Part shown: positions 6,970 through 14,163 of the stretch, in pieces
Layout of the letters: each line of letters begins with the position of its first letter
Position numbering within the stretch: position 1 is the stretch's first letter
Virus record (IMG/VR): IMGVR_UViG_3300042691_041667
Location: 1-51,879 of that record
DNA: 51,879 nucleotides
DNA from: a virus
Reading direction: 5' to 3' (one strand)
Position numbers and translations under genes: made by a program
Notes under the pieces: generated by a model
Databases searched by the model: none
What the model saw: the letters and a program-made list of their open reading frames with translations, nothing else
Told to the model about the DNA's origin: nothing

Positions 6970-7155
6970 ATGGATGATCAATCTCCCATTGCCGCTCTTA
7001 GGCAGCTTGATATTAATTACATCCTTTACGTAGCAGAACGAAATAACCCCAAATGTAAACAAGGAAGGACAGACGAGTGGTTGGAGGGTTATCATCAAGC
7101 TGTTAATGACCTTGCTTCTTACCTTGGCAAAGACAGAAACCCACAGCAATCTTGA
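6970..7155 (+). CDS. Hypothetical 61-residue protein
   Basis: This small protein (MDDQSPIAALRQLDINYILY...) begins immediately after the terminator T-run, an odd arrangement that leaves no free leader unless transcripts read through. Its C-terminal half contains WLEGYHQAVNDLASYLGKD, a likely helix. The end overlaps the next gene. No family is recognised. Confidence 0.5.
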   Translation: MDDQSPIAALRQLDINYILYVAERNNPKCKQGRTDEWLEGYHQAVNDLASYLGKDRNPQQS

Positions 7156-7537
7156 GAAAATCTACGACGACGCCTTCACTGAATTCACAAGAAAGATGCG
7201 TGAGCCCCAGGGCATGGCAGCTAAAGACCGCAGGGAGGCTGACGAAAAAACCAGTCAGTTCATTAAAGAAAACTTTAAGCCAGAGGCAGACGTGCTTGCA
7301 CCAGCCGACGGGAAGTGGTCCAGTTTCTTTTGTGAATCTAAAGCTAAAGCAAAAGAGAAGCTGCGTGAATATCTTGCAGATACCGTCAGTGAATTCGTTG
7401 ACACTAATGTATTAAGCGGCAACGAATTCTTTGACGTTCTACTGGAAGTTGTTTACGACAACTGGTTGTTCTATAAAAAGAATGCTGACGAAAACGAAAA
7501 GCTTCTTAAGCTGTTGCAAAATGTAGACAACGATTAA
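7106..7537 (+). CDS. Hypothetical helical protein
   Basis: The frame encodes up to 143 residues. The ATG at 7106 overlaps the upstream gene by 50 nt; a later ATG at 7196 (MREPQGMAAK) is also possible. The protein is charged and helical, with KAKAKEKLREYLADTVSEFV and a final NADENEKLLKLLQNVDND. Its stop meets the converging minus-strand virion gene, overlapping by 4 nt. No family is recognised. Confidence 0.5.
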   Translation: MTLLLTLAKTETHSNLEKIYDDAFTEFTRKMREPQGMAAKDRREADEKTSQFIKENFKPEADVLAPADGKWSSFFCESKAKAKEKLREYLADTVSEFVDTNVLSGNEFFDVLLEVVYDNWLFYKKNADENEKLLKLLQNVDND

Positions 7538-7872
7538 TTAGCTGCCAGACCAAACGTCACTACGGCGCTAGTACCACCAGCTTCTGAAACAAACACGGGC
7601 TTGATATACTTCACTGGAGTATTAGCAAGCCCGTAATATTGTGTACCATTGCCCGTAATGGTTTGGCCAGTGATCAACTGTGCGTAGTTGATGCCGTCAA
7701 TTGAACCGTCCAGACGCACCACCACATTAGTATCGATGCTGGCAACTGTTACATACAACCCAATGTTCTTGGGTGCATGACGGTTGGGCTGATCAATTGC
7801 ACAAGCAGGCCCTTCTCCTGTGGCCGTCAGGCCACTGGTGAATACATACAAATTCTTTTGGAGATATGCCAC
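7534..7872 (-). CDS. Small beta-rich virion-type protein
   Basis: The 112-residue protein (MAYLQKNLYVFTSG...) is rich in Thr, Gly and Val and in short beta strands such as IGLYVTVASIDTNVVVRLDG and GTSAVVTFGLAAN. This composition is typical of head decoration or tail accessory proteins, but no specific family is recognised. It is transcribed away from the large structural gene at 7938, with a 65-bp AT-rich region between them that probably holds divergent promoters. Confidence 0.55.
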   Translation of the reverse strand: MAYLQKNLYVFTSGLTATGEGPACAIDQPNRHAPKNIGLYVTVASIDTNVVVRLDGSIDGINYAQLITGQTITGNGTQYYGLANTPVKYIKPVFVSEAGGTSAVVTFGLAAN

Positions 7873-7937
7873 GTGTTACGTTGTATATTTCTTTTATTTT
7901 AACAGGCGTAGAATAAGTCATATACATATACAAGGCA

Positions 7938-9239
7938 ATGCCTAACTATCGCGACCCCACGGATGAGAATCTATATCCCGTACATAAAGTTCAAACTTGT
8001 AGTGGGCGTCCGTTAGAAATAACAACTGTTAGCGGATACTCAGTATCAATTACCCCCGCTGGTACAACAGCTGCAGATGCTTTCGGTAGGCTGCGTGTAT
8101 CGCAACCGTATACACTTTTTGATAGCCAACATCGTTATCAAGAAAATGATAAGTGGACAAACGTTAGTGGTGGCAGTGCAACAGTAACGTATAGCACTAA
8201 TGAAAGCGCAGTAAATCTAAACGTTACCACTGCATCTGGGGATTACATCTACAGGGAAACGCGAAAAGTTTTTCCTTATCAGCCAGGTAAATCACTTCTG
8301 GTTTTAAACTCGTTTACTTTTGCATCCGGAATTACTAACCGCCGGCAACGTGTAGGTTACTTTGGTACTGAAAACGGTATCTTTTTTGAACAAAGCGGCA
8401 CTACAAATTATTTTGTATTACGTAGTTACGTAAGTGGCGCAGTTAACGAAACGCGAGTTCCACAATCTGAATGGAATGCGGATCGTTTTGACGGTACAGG
8501 AACAAGTCAAAGGGCTTTAGATCCTACTAAAGGAAACATCCTCTGGATGGATGTGGAATGGCTAGGTGTTGGTGATGTGAGAACAGGTTTTGTTGTAGAT
8601 GGCAGTATGGTTATTGCTCATGTTTTTCACAATGAAAACATAAACAACACCACTTATATGACGACGGCTGCTTTGCCGTTGCGGCAAGAGATTGAAAATA
8701 TTGGTGTTGTCTCTGCCAGTGGGACTGCAAAACAAATCTGTAATACCGTTGCCTCGGAAGGCGGGTACGAAGGTTTTACTCGCCGTTACAACATTGCAAC
8801 CAGTACAACACCAAAAACTTTAACGTCTTCTGGTATTACGTATCCCATTGTTTCTATCCGCATGGCCTCTGGTCGTACAGATAGTGTCATTGTCCCATCC
8901 TTTTTAAGTGTTGCGTTAGAACAAACGCAAAACAACAAGCCGGACATTGTTCAATATCGTATTTTGCTTAACCCAACCCTTAGCGGCGCCAGCTGGCAAA
9001 CTCATTACAATGGTAATGTTCAATATGACACTACTGCTACTGGTGTGAGCGGGGGCACCGATGTTATTGGTGGTTACATTGTTTCTGACGGTACACTTTC
9101 TTTAAGTGATGTGCGTGACTTTAACTTCCAGCTTGGCCGTACACAGGCTGGTGTAAGCGATATCTTTACCCTAGTTGCAGCACCTACTATTAGTGGCGCG
9201 AAAATGTACGCAGACCTATCGTGGTTTGAAATTATCTAA
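7938..9239 (+). CDS. Cyanophage-type virion structural protein
   Basis: The 433-residue protein opens with a polar leader, then ADAFGRLRVSQPYTLFDSQH at about residue 47 and many Thr/Ser/Gly-rich strands. I recognise the 'D-A-F-G-R-L-R-V-S-x-P-x-T-L-F-D' segment from large structural proteins in myophages of cyanobacteria and other marine bacteria. It should be part of the virion surface or baseplate; its exact position is not known. No membrane or signal segment is seen. It lies downstream of a divergent intergenic region and upstream of two further genes on the same strand. Confidence 0.65.
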   Translation: MPNYRDPTDENLYPVHKVQTCSGRPLEITTVSGYSVSITPAGTTAADAFGRLRVSQPYTLFDSQHRYQENDKWTNVSGGSATVTYSTNESAVNLNVTTASGDYIYRETRKVFPYQPGKSLLVLNSFTFASGITNRRQRVGYFGTENGIFFEQSGTTNYFVLRSYVSGAVNETRVPQSEWNADRFDGTGTSQRALDPTKGNILWMDVEWLGVGDVRTGFVVDGSMVIAHVFHNENINNTTYMTTAALPLRQEIENIGVVSASGTAKQICNTVASEGGYEGFTRRYNIATSTTPKTLTSSGITYPIVSIRMASGRTDSVIVPSFLSVALEQTQNNKPDIVQYRILLNPTLSGASWQTHYNGNVQYDTTATGVSGGTDVIGGYIVSDGTLSLSDVRDFNFQLGRTQAGVSDIFTLVAAPTISGAKMYADLSWFEII

Positions 9240-9276
9240 TTAGTTCCCTTTACAATAGAACTACAGCTAAAAAATC

Positions 9277-9831
9277 ATGTATACTCCTGCCCCTCAACAG
9301 TATCAAGCCGTTGAGACCCCACAGACTCAACCGGTTCCTCAGCCCCAGGACAAGCCCAAGGCTCCCCCCAAGTCCAAGGCTGGCGGCGATGTTGGTGCAT
9401 TCATCCAGCAGTGCATCTCCCTTTGCTCTTACCTCAAGGAGCTGGAGACCCAAAGCCATCTGATCCATCTGAACTACGAGGGTGGTAACTTCCTTGGGGT
9501 CCATGCATTCTTAAAAGATCAATATGAAGCGCACCTTGAACAGTTTGATACCCTTGCTGAGTTTATTCGCAGCATGGATTATTTACTCCCTATGTGTGGT
9601 AGTGGGCTTAAGGATGCAGCTCCTCCTATGCAGACTGTGACTTCCTACAAAGGCACTGACATGCTTGGTGTGTACTACAAAAACCTTGAGGAACTTGGCA
9701 TGAAGGCCAAGAAGCTTGAGCCCATTGCTGCCAAGGTAGGGGCCATTGACATTCAAAACTACATGGCTGATCTTGTGGGTCAGGCATTCAAAGCAGCTTG
9801 GTTTGTAAAAGCAACACTGCGAAATAGCTGA
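9277..9831 (+). CDS. Hypothetical protein with proline/glutamine-rich N-terminus
   Basis: The 184-residue protein begins with a low-complexity leader rich in Pro, Gln and Lys to about residue 40, followed by helices (VGAFIQQCISLCSYLKELE, FLKDQYEAHLEQFDTLAEF and others). The helical body suggests an oligomeric virion or assembly protein. Its stop and the next ATG overlap (TGATGAG). No family is recognised, and structural assignment rests on its neighbours. Confidence 0.55.
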   Translation: MYTPAPQQYQAVETPQTQPVPQPQDKPKAPPKSKAGGDVGAFIQQCISLCSYLKELETQSHLIHLNYEGGNFLGVHAFLKDQYEAHLEQFDTLAEFIRSMDYLLPMCGSGLKDAAPPMQTVTSYKGTDMLGVYYKNLEELGMKAKKLEPIAAKVGAIDIQNYMADLVGQAFKAAWFVKATLRNS

Positions 9832-11489
9832 TGAGCTTAGAACGCATTAAACAACGTTTAGATCCTAATAGCCCTTATTCATCTGAGCCAGCTCAAAACA
9901 CGGCTGCAGCATTAGGTGCTTTGGGTGCCATTGGTTCTCCCCTTTTAGGCTATTCAATTTCTTCTGGGTCTGCCGCAACAGGAGAACAACTGATTGATCG
10001 TGCTGAACTTGCGGGGAAATATTTTGACAAGGATATTGATCCCCGTCTTAAGGATATTTTTTTAAAAGAAGGTGGCTATGGTTTGCAGTTTAAAGCTGGC
10101 CCAGTACTGCAAGAATTAATTCCTTCTACAAAAACACCTTTTGTTCCGGCTGATCTTTCATTGGCTGGCAAATACGCAGAACAATTAAAAACCGTACAAC
10201 CTGCCAATTATCAAGCAGATATTATTACTGTTACACCAGGTCCTAATCCTGCGCGTTTTGCAACTCCTGAATTAACGCCGGCTGAGATTGGTGAAGGTGG
10301 AGCAAAAGGTTATCTTTGGGGCAACCCAAAGGAACCTCAATGGAGCTATGCACGGGGAAATACAAGAAAAGAAACAGTTGTAACTTCTAACCCAACGCTT
10401 TACATGACGCGTTTGGATTTGATGCCAGAAGCAAAAGGTAAGTTTAAGACAACAGGTGAAGTTGTTGCTGATCCTAGTTTAATTACAAATCGTGCATGGG
10501 GACAACGCGGCACAAACGAAGGAGATATTTATTTCCCAAAAGAAAGCATCAGAGCACGTGGAGAAGTTACAGCTGCAGACCTTTATACAAAACTTGAAAA
10601 CTATGGATTTGCGCCTACACCTATAGCTGATGTCAATCGGCCAGATGAATATTTTATGCAGCTGGCAAATCGTCTTGCGCAGCTAGAAGGTACCCCAGGT
10701 AAACCAAAACCTCTTAATCAAGTTCTTTTAGAAACAGCTTCACCTGTTCCCGCATTAGGCGAGTCAACTCGTGAACGAGGCAGTGTTCCAATTTTTAAAG
10801 ACTTTGATATAGAAGGAGCAACAGCAGAACAAAAAACAAAGGCTGGAATCGATAAAATCTTTATCGATCCAATGAATCCGTCTAGCTATGCCAAACCATT
10901 AAGCTGGGATTATGTTCACGTTGGCAACAAAGAAAGGACTTTGACGTTGCCTGCTGATATTGTGCGAGAGCCTTCTACTTTTGCAGGGCAAATGTTTAGA
11001 AATATTAACCCACTGACTACAGGTAGTTTTGTTGCGGGTGCCTTGTATAGCCCAGAAGTTTTTGAAGATTTTCAAAAAGGTCAGTATGGTGCTGGCTTAT
11101 TAAAAGCTGGGGCCAGTGCAACAACAGGTGCGTTGGCAGAAGGCTTAGTACGTAGTGGTGTGACCAAAGCTGCGCAAGCAGGTATTGCTGCTCCTGCTCG
11201 TGCTTTAGCAGTTGCCAACCCCTTGATTGCTTCTATTGCAACGGCAACATTAGCTCCAAGTTCTTCTCCTCAACCACGAGCTGTTGGTACTTACAAAGGT
11301 TCAACTGTCTTCCGTAATCCACAAGGAGCTTTGGTTGCTGCCCCAGGTGGTCGGCCTGTTCGTTTAGGTACCGCTGTCAAAGGTGGTAAACCAACATTTG
11401 TACCATGGGGTTCTGTTGCAGGAACTAAAGTTGGGCCACGTACTGTTGGTCGTCCTTGGTGGGACCTTGGTCAATTTGTTGGGCGCTAA
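9831..11489 (+). CDS. Large virion-associated protein of unknown role
   Basis: The 552-residue protein has an N-terminal Ala/Gly stretch (AAALGALGAIGSPLLGYSIS), a polar middle part, and a C-terminal half with hydrophobic Ala-rich segments (GAGLLKAGASATTGALAEGL, ALAVANPLIASIATATLAP) that could insert in a membrane. The end is basic and glycine-rich (GTKVGPRTVGRPWWDLGQFVG). The combination suggests an internal virion or ejection protein, but I do not recognise a family. Start and previous stop overlap by one base. Its end overlaps a converging HNH gene by 4 nt. Confidence 0.55.
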   Translation: MSLERIKQRLDPNSPYSSEPAQNTAAALGALGAIGSPLLGYSISSGSAATGEQLIDRAELAGKYFDKDIDPRLKDIFLKEGGYGLQFKAGPVLQELIPSTKTPFVPADLSLAGKYAEQLKTVQPANYQADIITVTPGPNPARFATPELTPAEIGEGGAKGYLWGNPKEPQWSYARGNTRKETVVTSNPTLYMTRLDLMPEAKGKFKTTGEVVADPSLITNRAWGQRGTNEGDIYFPKESIRARGEVTAADLYTKLENYGFAPTPIADVNRPDEYFMQLANRLAQLEGTPGKPKPLNQVLLETASPVPALGESTRERGSVPIFKDFDIEGATAEQKTKAGIDKIFIDPMNPSSYAKPLSWDYVHVGNKERTLTLPADIVREPSTFAGQMFRNINPLTTGSFVAGALYSPEVFEDFQKGQYGAGLLKAGASATTGALAEGLVRSGVTKAAQAGIAAPARALAVANPLIASIATATLAPSSSPQPRAVGTYKGSTVFRNPQGALVAAPGGRPVRLGTAVKGGKPTFVPWGSVAGTKVGPRTVGRPWWDLGQFVGR

Positions 11490-11743
11490 CCAACCCAGTG
11501 CTCAAGCCTGTGGCAGTTGCAGCATAGCGGAATACATTTCTTTATTTCCTCTTCGATGCGGCGCCAGCCGTATCCGTGGTTAACCATATTTGATATGTTA
11601 TGGTCCTTGTCACCAACGTGGTGGAACTCAAGGACACGATGATCATCCAACCCACAGTGCTGGCAATTCAAAGTCTTCTTGTACTCAAGAAACTTTTGTC
11701 TATTGCGCTGGAGCTTTTCTTTGGAGGTTGGCACCAAAGCCAA
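11486..11743 (-). CDS. HNH endonuclease, probably homing
   Basis: The 85-residue protein has a compact HNH nuclease motif: CQHCGLDDHRVLEFHHVGDK, then a helix (WRRIEEEIKKC) and CCNCHRLEH. Two CxxC pairs bind zinc, and HH at about residues 46-47 supplies the catalytic histidine. The protein at 47343 has the same CxxC-F(D/H)H-CxxCH layout, so the two are likely related mobile genes. It sits between a plus-strand structural gene and the conserved gene at 11772. The short N-terminus (MALVPTSKEKLQRNRQKFLE) may help DNA binding. Confidence 0.8.
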   Translation of the reverse strand: MALVPTSKEKLQRNRQKFLEYKKTLNCQHCGLDDHRVLEFHHVGDKDHNISNMVNHGYGWRRIEEEIKKCIPLCCNCHRLEHWVG

Positions 11744-11771
11744 GCATTACTGCAGTAAATATAACAGTAAA

Positions 11772-12407
11772 TTACTGGTCGCTTGTGGTTGTTGTTTCGT
11801 ATATAAAATGGTCGGACGTTTCAATCATCCGTGAATTTTCTACGCTGTACTCAGTCAAGTCAATCTCGTAACCAGGGTTCTTTTCAATACGGTTCTTGAG
11901 CCAGGCATCGTCGTACCAGATGATCCGATTATTAGGATACGCATAGAAGTTGCCGTCATCCATCCGGAAGAAGTGTGCACACTTATGCTCAGGTGTTTCA
12001 CTGAAGTTTGTATTAAGAGTTGATTTGGATTCCCATGACCAGTCAAGGGTGAACATGTAGATGCCGCCCTTCTTCTCCCCTTTGAAATTGATCAGTTGGG
12101 CGCGTAAGTTTGAAAGGCGTGACCTGACTTGTACATCGATATACGGAGAGAAACAATCCCACCACATACATTCATTTAATTCGGGCTTAGGGGCATCAGG
12201 TTTCCAGCAGAGAGCATGTATCGGACGCCTTGTCCAGTTGACTCCATTCTCTAGAAAGACTTCAAATAAAGGGACGTGTTTCTCCAGGGAAGCCACTGAG
12301 TGGACATCGCACAACGTCACATCACCATGGCCTTGCTTGTGGTTGTATAGGAATTCGTTTCGGATGTAGCACGTAAACGTAGGCAGGTTGTGGTTCAGGT
12401 AACTCAT
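11772..12407 (-). CDS. Conserved cyanophage protein of unknown function
   Basis: The 211-residue protein has the pattern of a widely conserved cyanophage protein that I remember but cannot name: PTFTCYIRNEFLYNHKQGHG near the start, WDCFSPYIDVQ in the middle, GIYMFTLDWSWE, HFFRMDDGNFYAYPNNRIIW, and a closing segment on YSVE. No enzymatic motif or membrane helix is obvious. It lies just downstream of tRNA-Pro on the same strand and may share its transcript. The conservation claim is from memory. Confidence 0.6.
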   Translation of the reverse strand: MSYLNHNLPTFTCYIRNEFLYNHKQGHGDVTLCDVHSVASLEKHVPLFEVFLENGVNWTRRPIHALCWKPDAPKPELNECMWWDCFSPYIDVQVRSRLSNLRAQLINFKGEKKGGIYMFTLDWSWESKSTLNTNFSETPEHKCAHFFRMDDGNFYAYPNNRIIWYDDAWLKNRIEKNPGYEIDLTEYSVENSRMIETSDHFIYETTTTSDQ

Positions 12408-12424
12408 CTATTGGCCATGGTGAA

Positions 12425-12496
12425 TCGGGATGGTAGGGATTGAACCTACGACCTTCTGTTCCCAAAACAGACACGCTGCCGCTGCGCTACATCCCG
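12425..12496 (-). tRNA. trnP(UGG): tRNA-Pro (anticodon UGG)
   Basis: Read on the minus strand, a full cloverleaf forms: acceptor CGGGATG/CATCCCG, a 4-bp D stem with GG in its loop, anticodon stem TCTGT/ACAGA with the loop TTTGGGA (anticodon TGG), and T stem GTAGG/CCTAC with loop TTCAATC. The discriminator base is A, and no CCA is encoded. It would read CCA and, by wobble, other Pro codons. It lies six bases after the structured RNA at 12503-12578. Confidence 0.93.
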
Positions 12497-12502
12497 AGTT
12501 TA

Positions 12503-12578
12503 AGTGATGGGCCAGGTGTAACAAGGACTTACTCGACGGGTCTCCGTATGCCTTGACAGGGACCTGGCCTCTATCACT
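12503..12578 (-). ncRNA. Unidentified structured RNA directly upstream of tRNA-Pro
   Basis: The 76-nt segment folds into one long hairpin of nested stems: AGTGAT/ATCACT at the base, GCCAGGT/ACCTGGC next, CAAGG/CCTTG inside, and ACGG/CCGT around the loop AGAC at the tip. A promoter with its predicted start at about 12576 places the RNA at the very 5' end of the transcript that continues into tRNA-Pro. It is not a cloverleaf, since the stem interior is too short, and I could not match it to a known ribozyme or riboswitch. No reading frame in it looks coding. Confidence 0.65.
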
Positions 12579-12582
12579 CAGT

Positions 12583-12611
12583 AGTATAACAAAAAAACCT
12601 CGGTTGCTCAA
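12583..12611 (-). promoter_or_regulatory. Sigma-70-type promoter for the structured RNA and tRNA-Pro
   Basis: On the minus strand, TTGAGC (12611-12606) and TATACT (12588-12583) are separated by exactly 17 bp. The expected start is near 12576, at the base of the structured RNA. The -35 box lies within the hairpin of the terminator that ends the upstream operon, so the two signals are packed together. Confidence 0.7.
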
Positions 12612-12617
12612 GCCGAG
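12591..12617 (-). terminator. Intrinsic terminator before tRNA-Pro promoter
   Basis: On the minus strand, CTCGGCT and AACCGAG pair over 7 bp (one G-T pair) around a 5-nt loop, and seven T residues follow. It should end transcripts coming from the small basic genes at 12700-14462 and insulate the tRNA promoter. Confidence 0.8.
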
Positions 12618-12699
12618 ATCTAGAACTAACTACTTACCGCCAATACCTACGGGACGAGACGTGTGTATTGAGCACTGAAAGTATAGCGCGATACTTGTC

Positions 12700-12900
12700 C
12701 TACGATTTGCTATCTTGATAGCGACGGGCTGCACGTCCAGCTAGCTTTGCTTTTTTGGTGTTTGAAACAAACTGTTTGCCTTCGCGACTGGCGGCGCGTT
12801 TCTTTTGATCTGTTTCCGTACGTTCTTCTGGGGACAATGAGGCCCAGGCTTTTTCTGGAAGGTAGCGCTTGGTGTATCCCTTTTGAATTGCCTTATCCAT
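12700..12900 (-). CDS. Small basic protein, second domain of the KPGQWSARKAQ family
   Basis: The 66-residue basic protein contains RYLPEKAWASLSPEERTETD and GKQFVSNTKKAKLAGRAAR. In homologues that I remember from cyanophages and algal viruses, these motifs follow the KPGQWSARKAQ domain in the same polypeptide. Here they form a separate frame whose ATG overlaps the preceding stop (TAATG), so the two halves are coupled. Both this protein and the preceding one end in a similar tail (RYQDSKS here, KYKDSK there). Its function is unknown; the strong positive charge fits nucleic acid or virion packaging roles. Confidence 0.65.
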   Translation of the reverse strand: MDKAIQKGYTKRYLPEKAWASLSPEERTETDQKKRAASREGKQFVSNTKKAKLAGRAARRYQDSKS

Positions 12901-13208
12901 TACTTACTATCTTTGTATTTTTGTGCAGCAGATTTAGCTTCCTTCCTTTTTTTATACTCGTCTTTAGTCATCCATTTTTCACGGCCCCACTTCTCCAAAG
13001 ACTTTTGCTTCTCGCCTTTACCTCCTTTATATCCACCGCCTGCAGACTTGTATTCACTTGCAACAAGCTGAGCTTTCCGTGCCGATATTATTTAGCCTCA
13101 CGGCTACGACCATTCCCCTGGCTTGCCACCACGACCTTCGCGCATTACACGATTCTTAATACGTTCGCGAAGATCAGGTTTGGTGTACTTGCTTTTGTCT
13201 TCAGCCAT
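12900..13208 (-). CDS. Small basic protein interrupted by a 24-nt stop-rich gap; candidate translational bypass
   Basis: The ATG at 13208 opens 34 codons ending KPGEWS, directly followed by TAG. After 24 nt the same frame continues with ARKAQLVASEYKSAGGGYKG and 40 more residues to the TAA at 12902-12900. Joined, the halves restore the conserved KPG(Q/E)WSARKAQ motif without loss or gain of a residue. The gap (13106-13083) has TAG, TGA and TAA in frame, a hairpin TAGCC-GTGA-GGCTA starting at the first stop, and TCG codons just before it and at its end. No ATG, GTG or TTG start exists near the second half. A pseudogene is the alternative. The start overlaps the endonuclease VII gene by 8 nt, with GAGGAA as ribosome binding site. 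Confidence 0.7.
13083..13109 (-). other. Putative ribosome bypass site (take-off TCG, hairpin with stops, landing TCG)
   Basis: The take-off codon TCG is at 13109-13107 and the landing codon TCG at 13085-13083. TAG follows the take-off codon directly and forms the first bases of a 5-bp hairpin (13106-13093) with a GTGA loop. GAGG, within the hairpin, lies 10 nt before the landing codon and could pair with 16S rRNA. Each part has a counterpart in T4 gene 60: matched codons, a stop in a small hairpin, and an internal Shine-Dalgarno-like element. Confidence 0.6.
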
Positions 13209-13809
13209 AGCTTCCTCGCTCTTTAAGATAAATGACTGCATTTGTCAATACATCTATATTATCACCAAACAAGCCTAAGGCCCTATTACATTCTTTGCAA
13301 AGTAAGCCTCTAAACTCATTTGTTTTGTGATTATGATCCATTGCTAAAGAGTGTGTGTCTTTGGGTGGTTGTTTGCAAATTGCGCACAGACCTTGCTGTA
13401 TTTCAAAAACAAGTTCATATTGTTCTTTGGTAATACCTCTTCGTTCATATTTTTTGTGATTTTTGTGCAGTAAATTTTGCCCTTGTTTTTTAACTTTTTG
13501 ATAACGTTCTTTATTATTTTCTACCCATCTGTCCCATTTAATTCTGTTGCATGCTTTGCATGAAGAATGTAAATACAGCTTTCCATCTTGTTTTCTTTTT
13601 CTAAAACAATCCCAATTCAAAAAATGGGCACATTCAGAGCATTGCTTTTGGCCGTCTGTTCCATACAAAAGTCTGAATCTTTTGTTTACTAAAGAGCTGC
13701 AGTCCTTGCAAACGCTGTCACGTTTTATGTTTCCGGCTGATGTGTATCCTTTGTTGTGAAAATTTTCATGCGGTTTTCTGGTGTTGCATTCACGACAAAG
13801 TTTTTGCAT
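13201..13809 (-). CDS. Endonuclease VII-type HNH homing endonuclease
   Basis: The 202-residue protein starts MQKLCRECNTRKPHENFHNK with a zinc ribbon, has a second CxxC set (CSECAHFLNW and CKACNR), and ends with a clear endonuclease VII domain: CAICKQPP, LAMDHNHKT with the catalytic histidine, and GLLCKECNRALGLFGDN. Free-standing genes of this type are usually homing endonucleases. It sits between a truncated copy of the KPGQWSARKAQ family (13845-13940) and an intact but gapped copy (12900-13208), overlapping the latter's start by 8 nt. A TTG at 13842 would add 11 residues. The truncated copy breaks at the same codon region as the gap, which suggests that this is the endonuclease's target site. 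Confidence 0.8.
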   Translation of the reverse strand: MQKLCRECNTRKPHENFHNKGYTSAGNIKRDSVCKDCSSLVNKRFRLLYGTDGQKQCSECAHFLNWDCFRKRKQDGKLYLHSSCKACNRIKWDRWVENNKERYQKVKKQGQNLLHKNHKKYERRGITKEQYELVFEIQQGLCAICKQPPKDTHSLAMDHNHKTNEFRGLLCKECNRALGLFGDNIDVLTNAVIYLKERGSYG

Positions 13810-13844
13810 TGGATTGTTTGTGCTTTTCTTACAATAGCACAAAT

Positions 13845-13940
13845 TTATTGACCCGGCTTGCCACCCTTGGAGCCGGCCATCACACGATCTTTAATCCGTT
13901 CGCGCAATTCCGGCTTTGTATAACTATTCTCCTGAGACAT
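13845..13940 (-). pseudogene. Truncated paralogue of the KPGQWSARKAQ family
   Basis: The frame reads MSQENSYTKPELRERIKDRV and on through MAGSKGGKPGQ, then TAA after 31 codons. It is clearly related to the N-terminus of the gene at 13208, with about two thirds identity by eye. The coding sequence stops within the tryptophan codon of the conserved GQWSARKAQ motif, and the endonuclease VII gene begins right after. The rest of this copy is missing. This fits insertion of the endonuclease gene at that point with loss of the 3' part. Its start overlaps the preceding gene by 17 nt. Confidence 0.65.
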
Positions 13941-14163
13941 CAGGATTGTCTTTACGTTCTTTTAGTATTTTAGCCCACTTACATTCCTTGGTATTTACCG
14001 CCCAGTTTGCAGGCGGATTGGGGATTAATTTTTCTAAATCCCAAAAATATTTTTGGAGGCGATCAGCCTCCGATAAACAATGCCTTTGAGGTTTACTCAA
14101 AATCTTTGAAAGAACGGGAAGACGAAGGGTCTGCTTTGTTACCAAACTTTTGCATAATCTCAT
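13924..14163 (-). CDS. Hypothetical 79-residue basic protein
   Basis: The frame ends at 13924 and overlaps the start of the truncated paralogue. An ATG at 14163 gives 79 residues with ADRLQKYFWDLEKLIPNPPA and KECKWAKILKERKD. The first third overlaps the upstream gene in another frame, so the true start may be further downstream. No family is recognised. Confidence 0.45.
   Translation of the reverse strand: MRLCKSLVTKQTLRLPVLSKILSKPQRHCLSEADRLQKYFWDLEKLIPNPPANWAVNTKECKWAKILKERKDNPDVSGE

Noticed and set aside
12503-12578. Second tRNA, hammerhead ribozyme or glutamine riboswitch
   Set aside because: The interior is too short for a cloverleaf, and the hammerhead core (CUGAUGA...GAAA) and the glutamine riboswitch core are absent.
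12408-12611. 67-codon minus-strand frame
   Set aside because: It runs through tRNA-Pro, the structured RNA and the promoter, so it is a chance frame.
13083-13847. Group I intron running from the truncated paralogue to the gapped paralogue
   Set aside because: The splice sites that would fit do not keep the reading frame of the conserved motif, and I found no group I core segments in this stretch. A complete N-terminus would also lie inside the intron.
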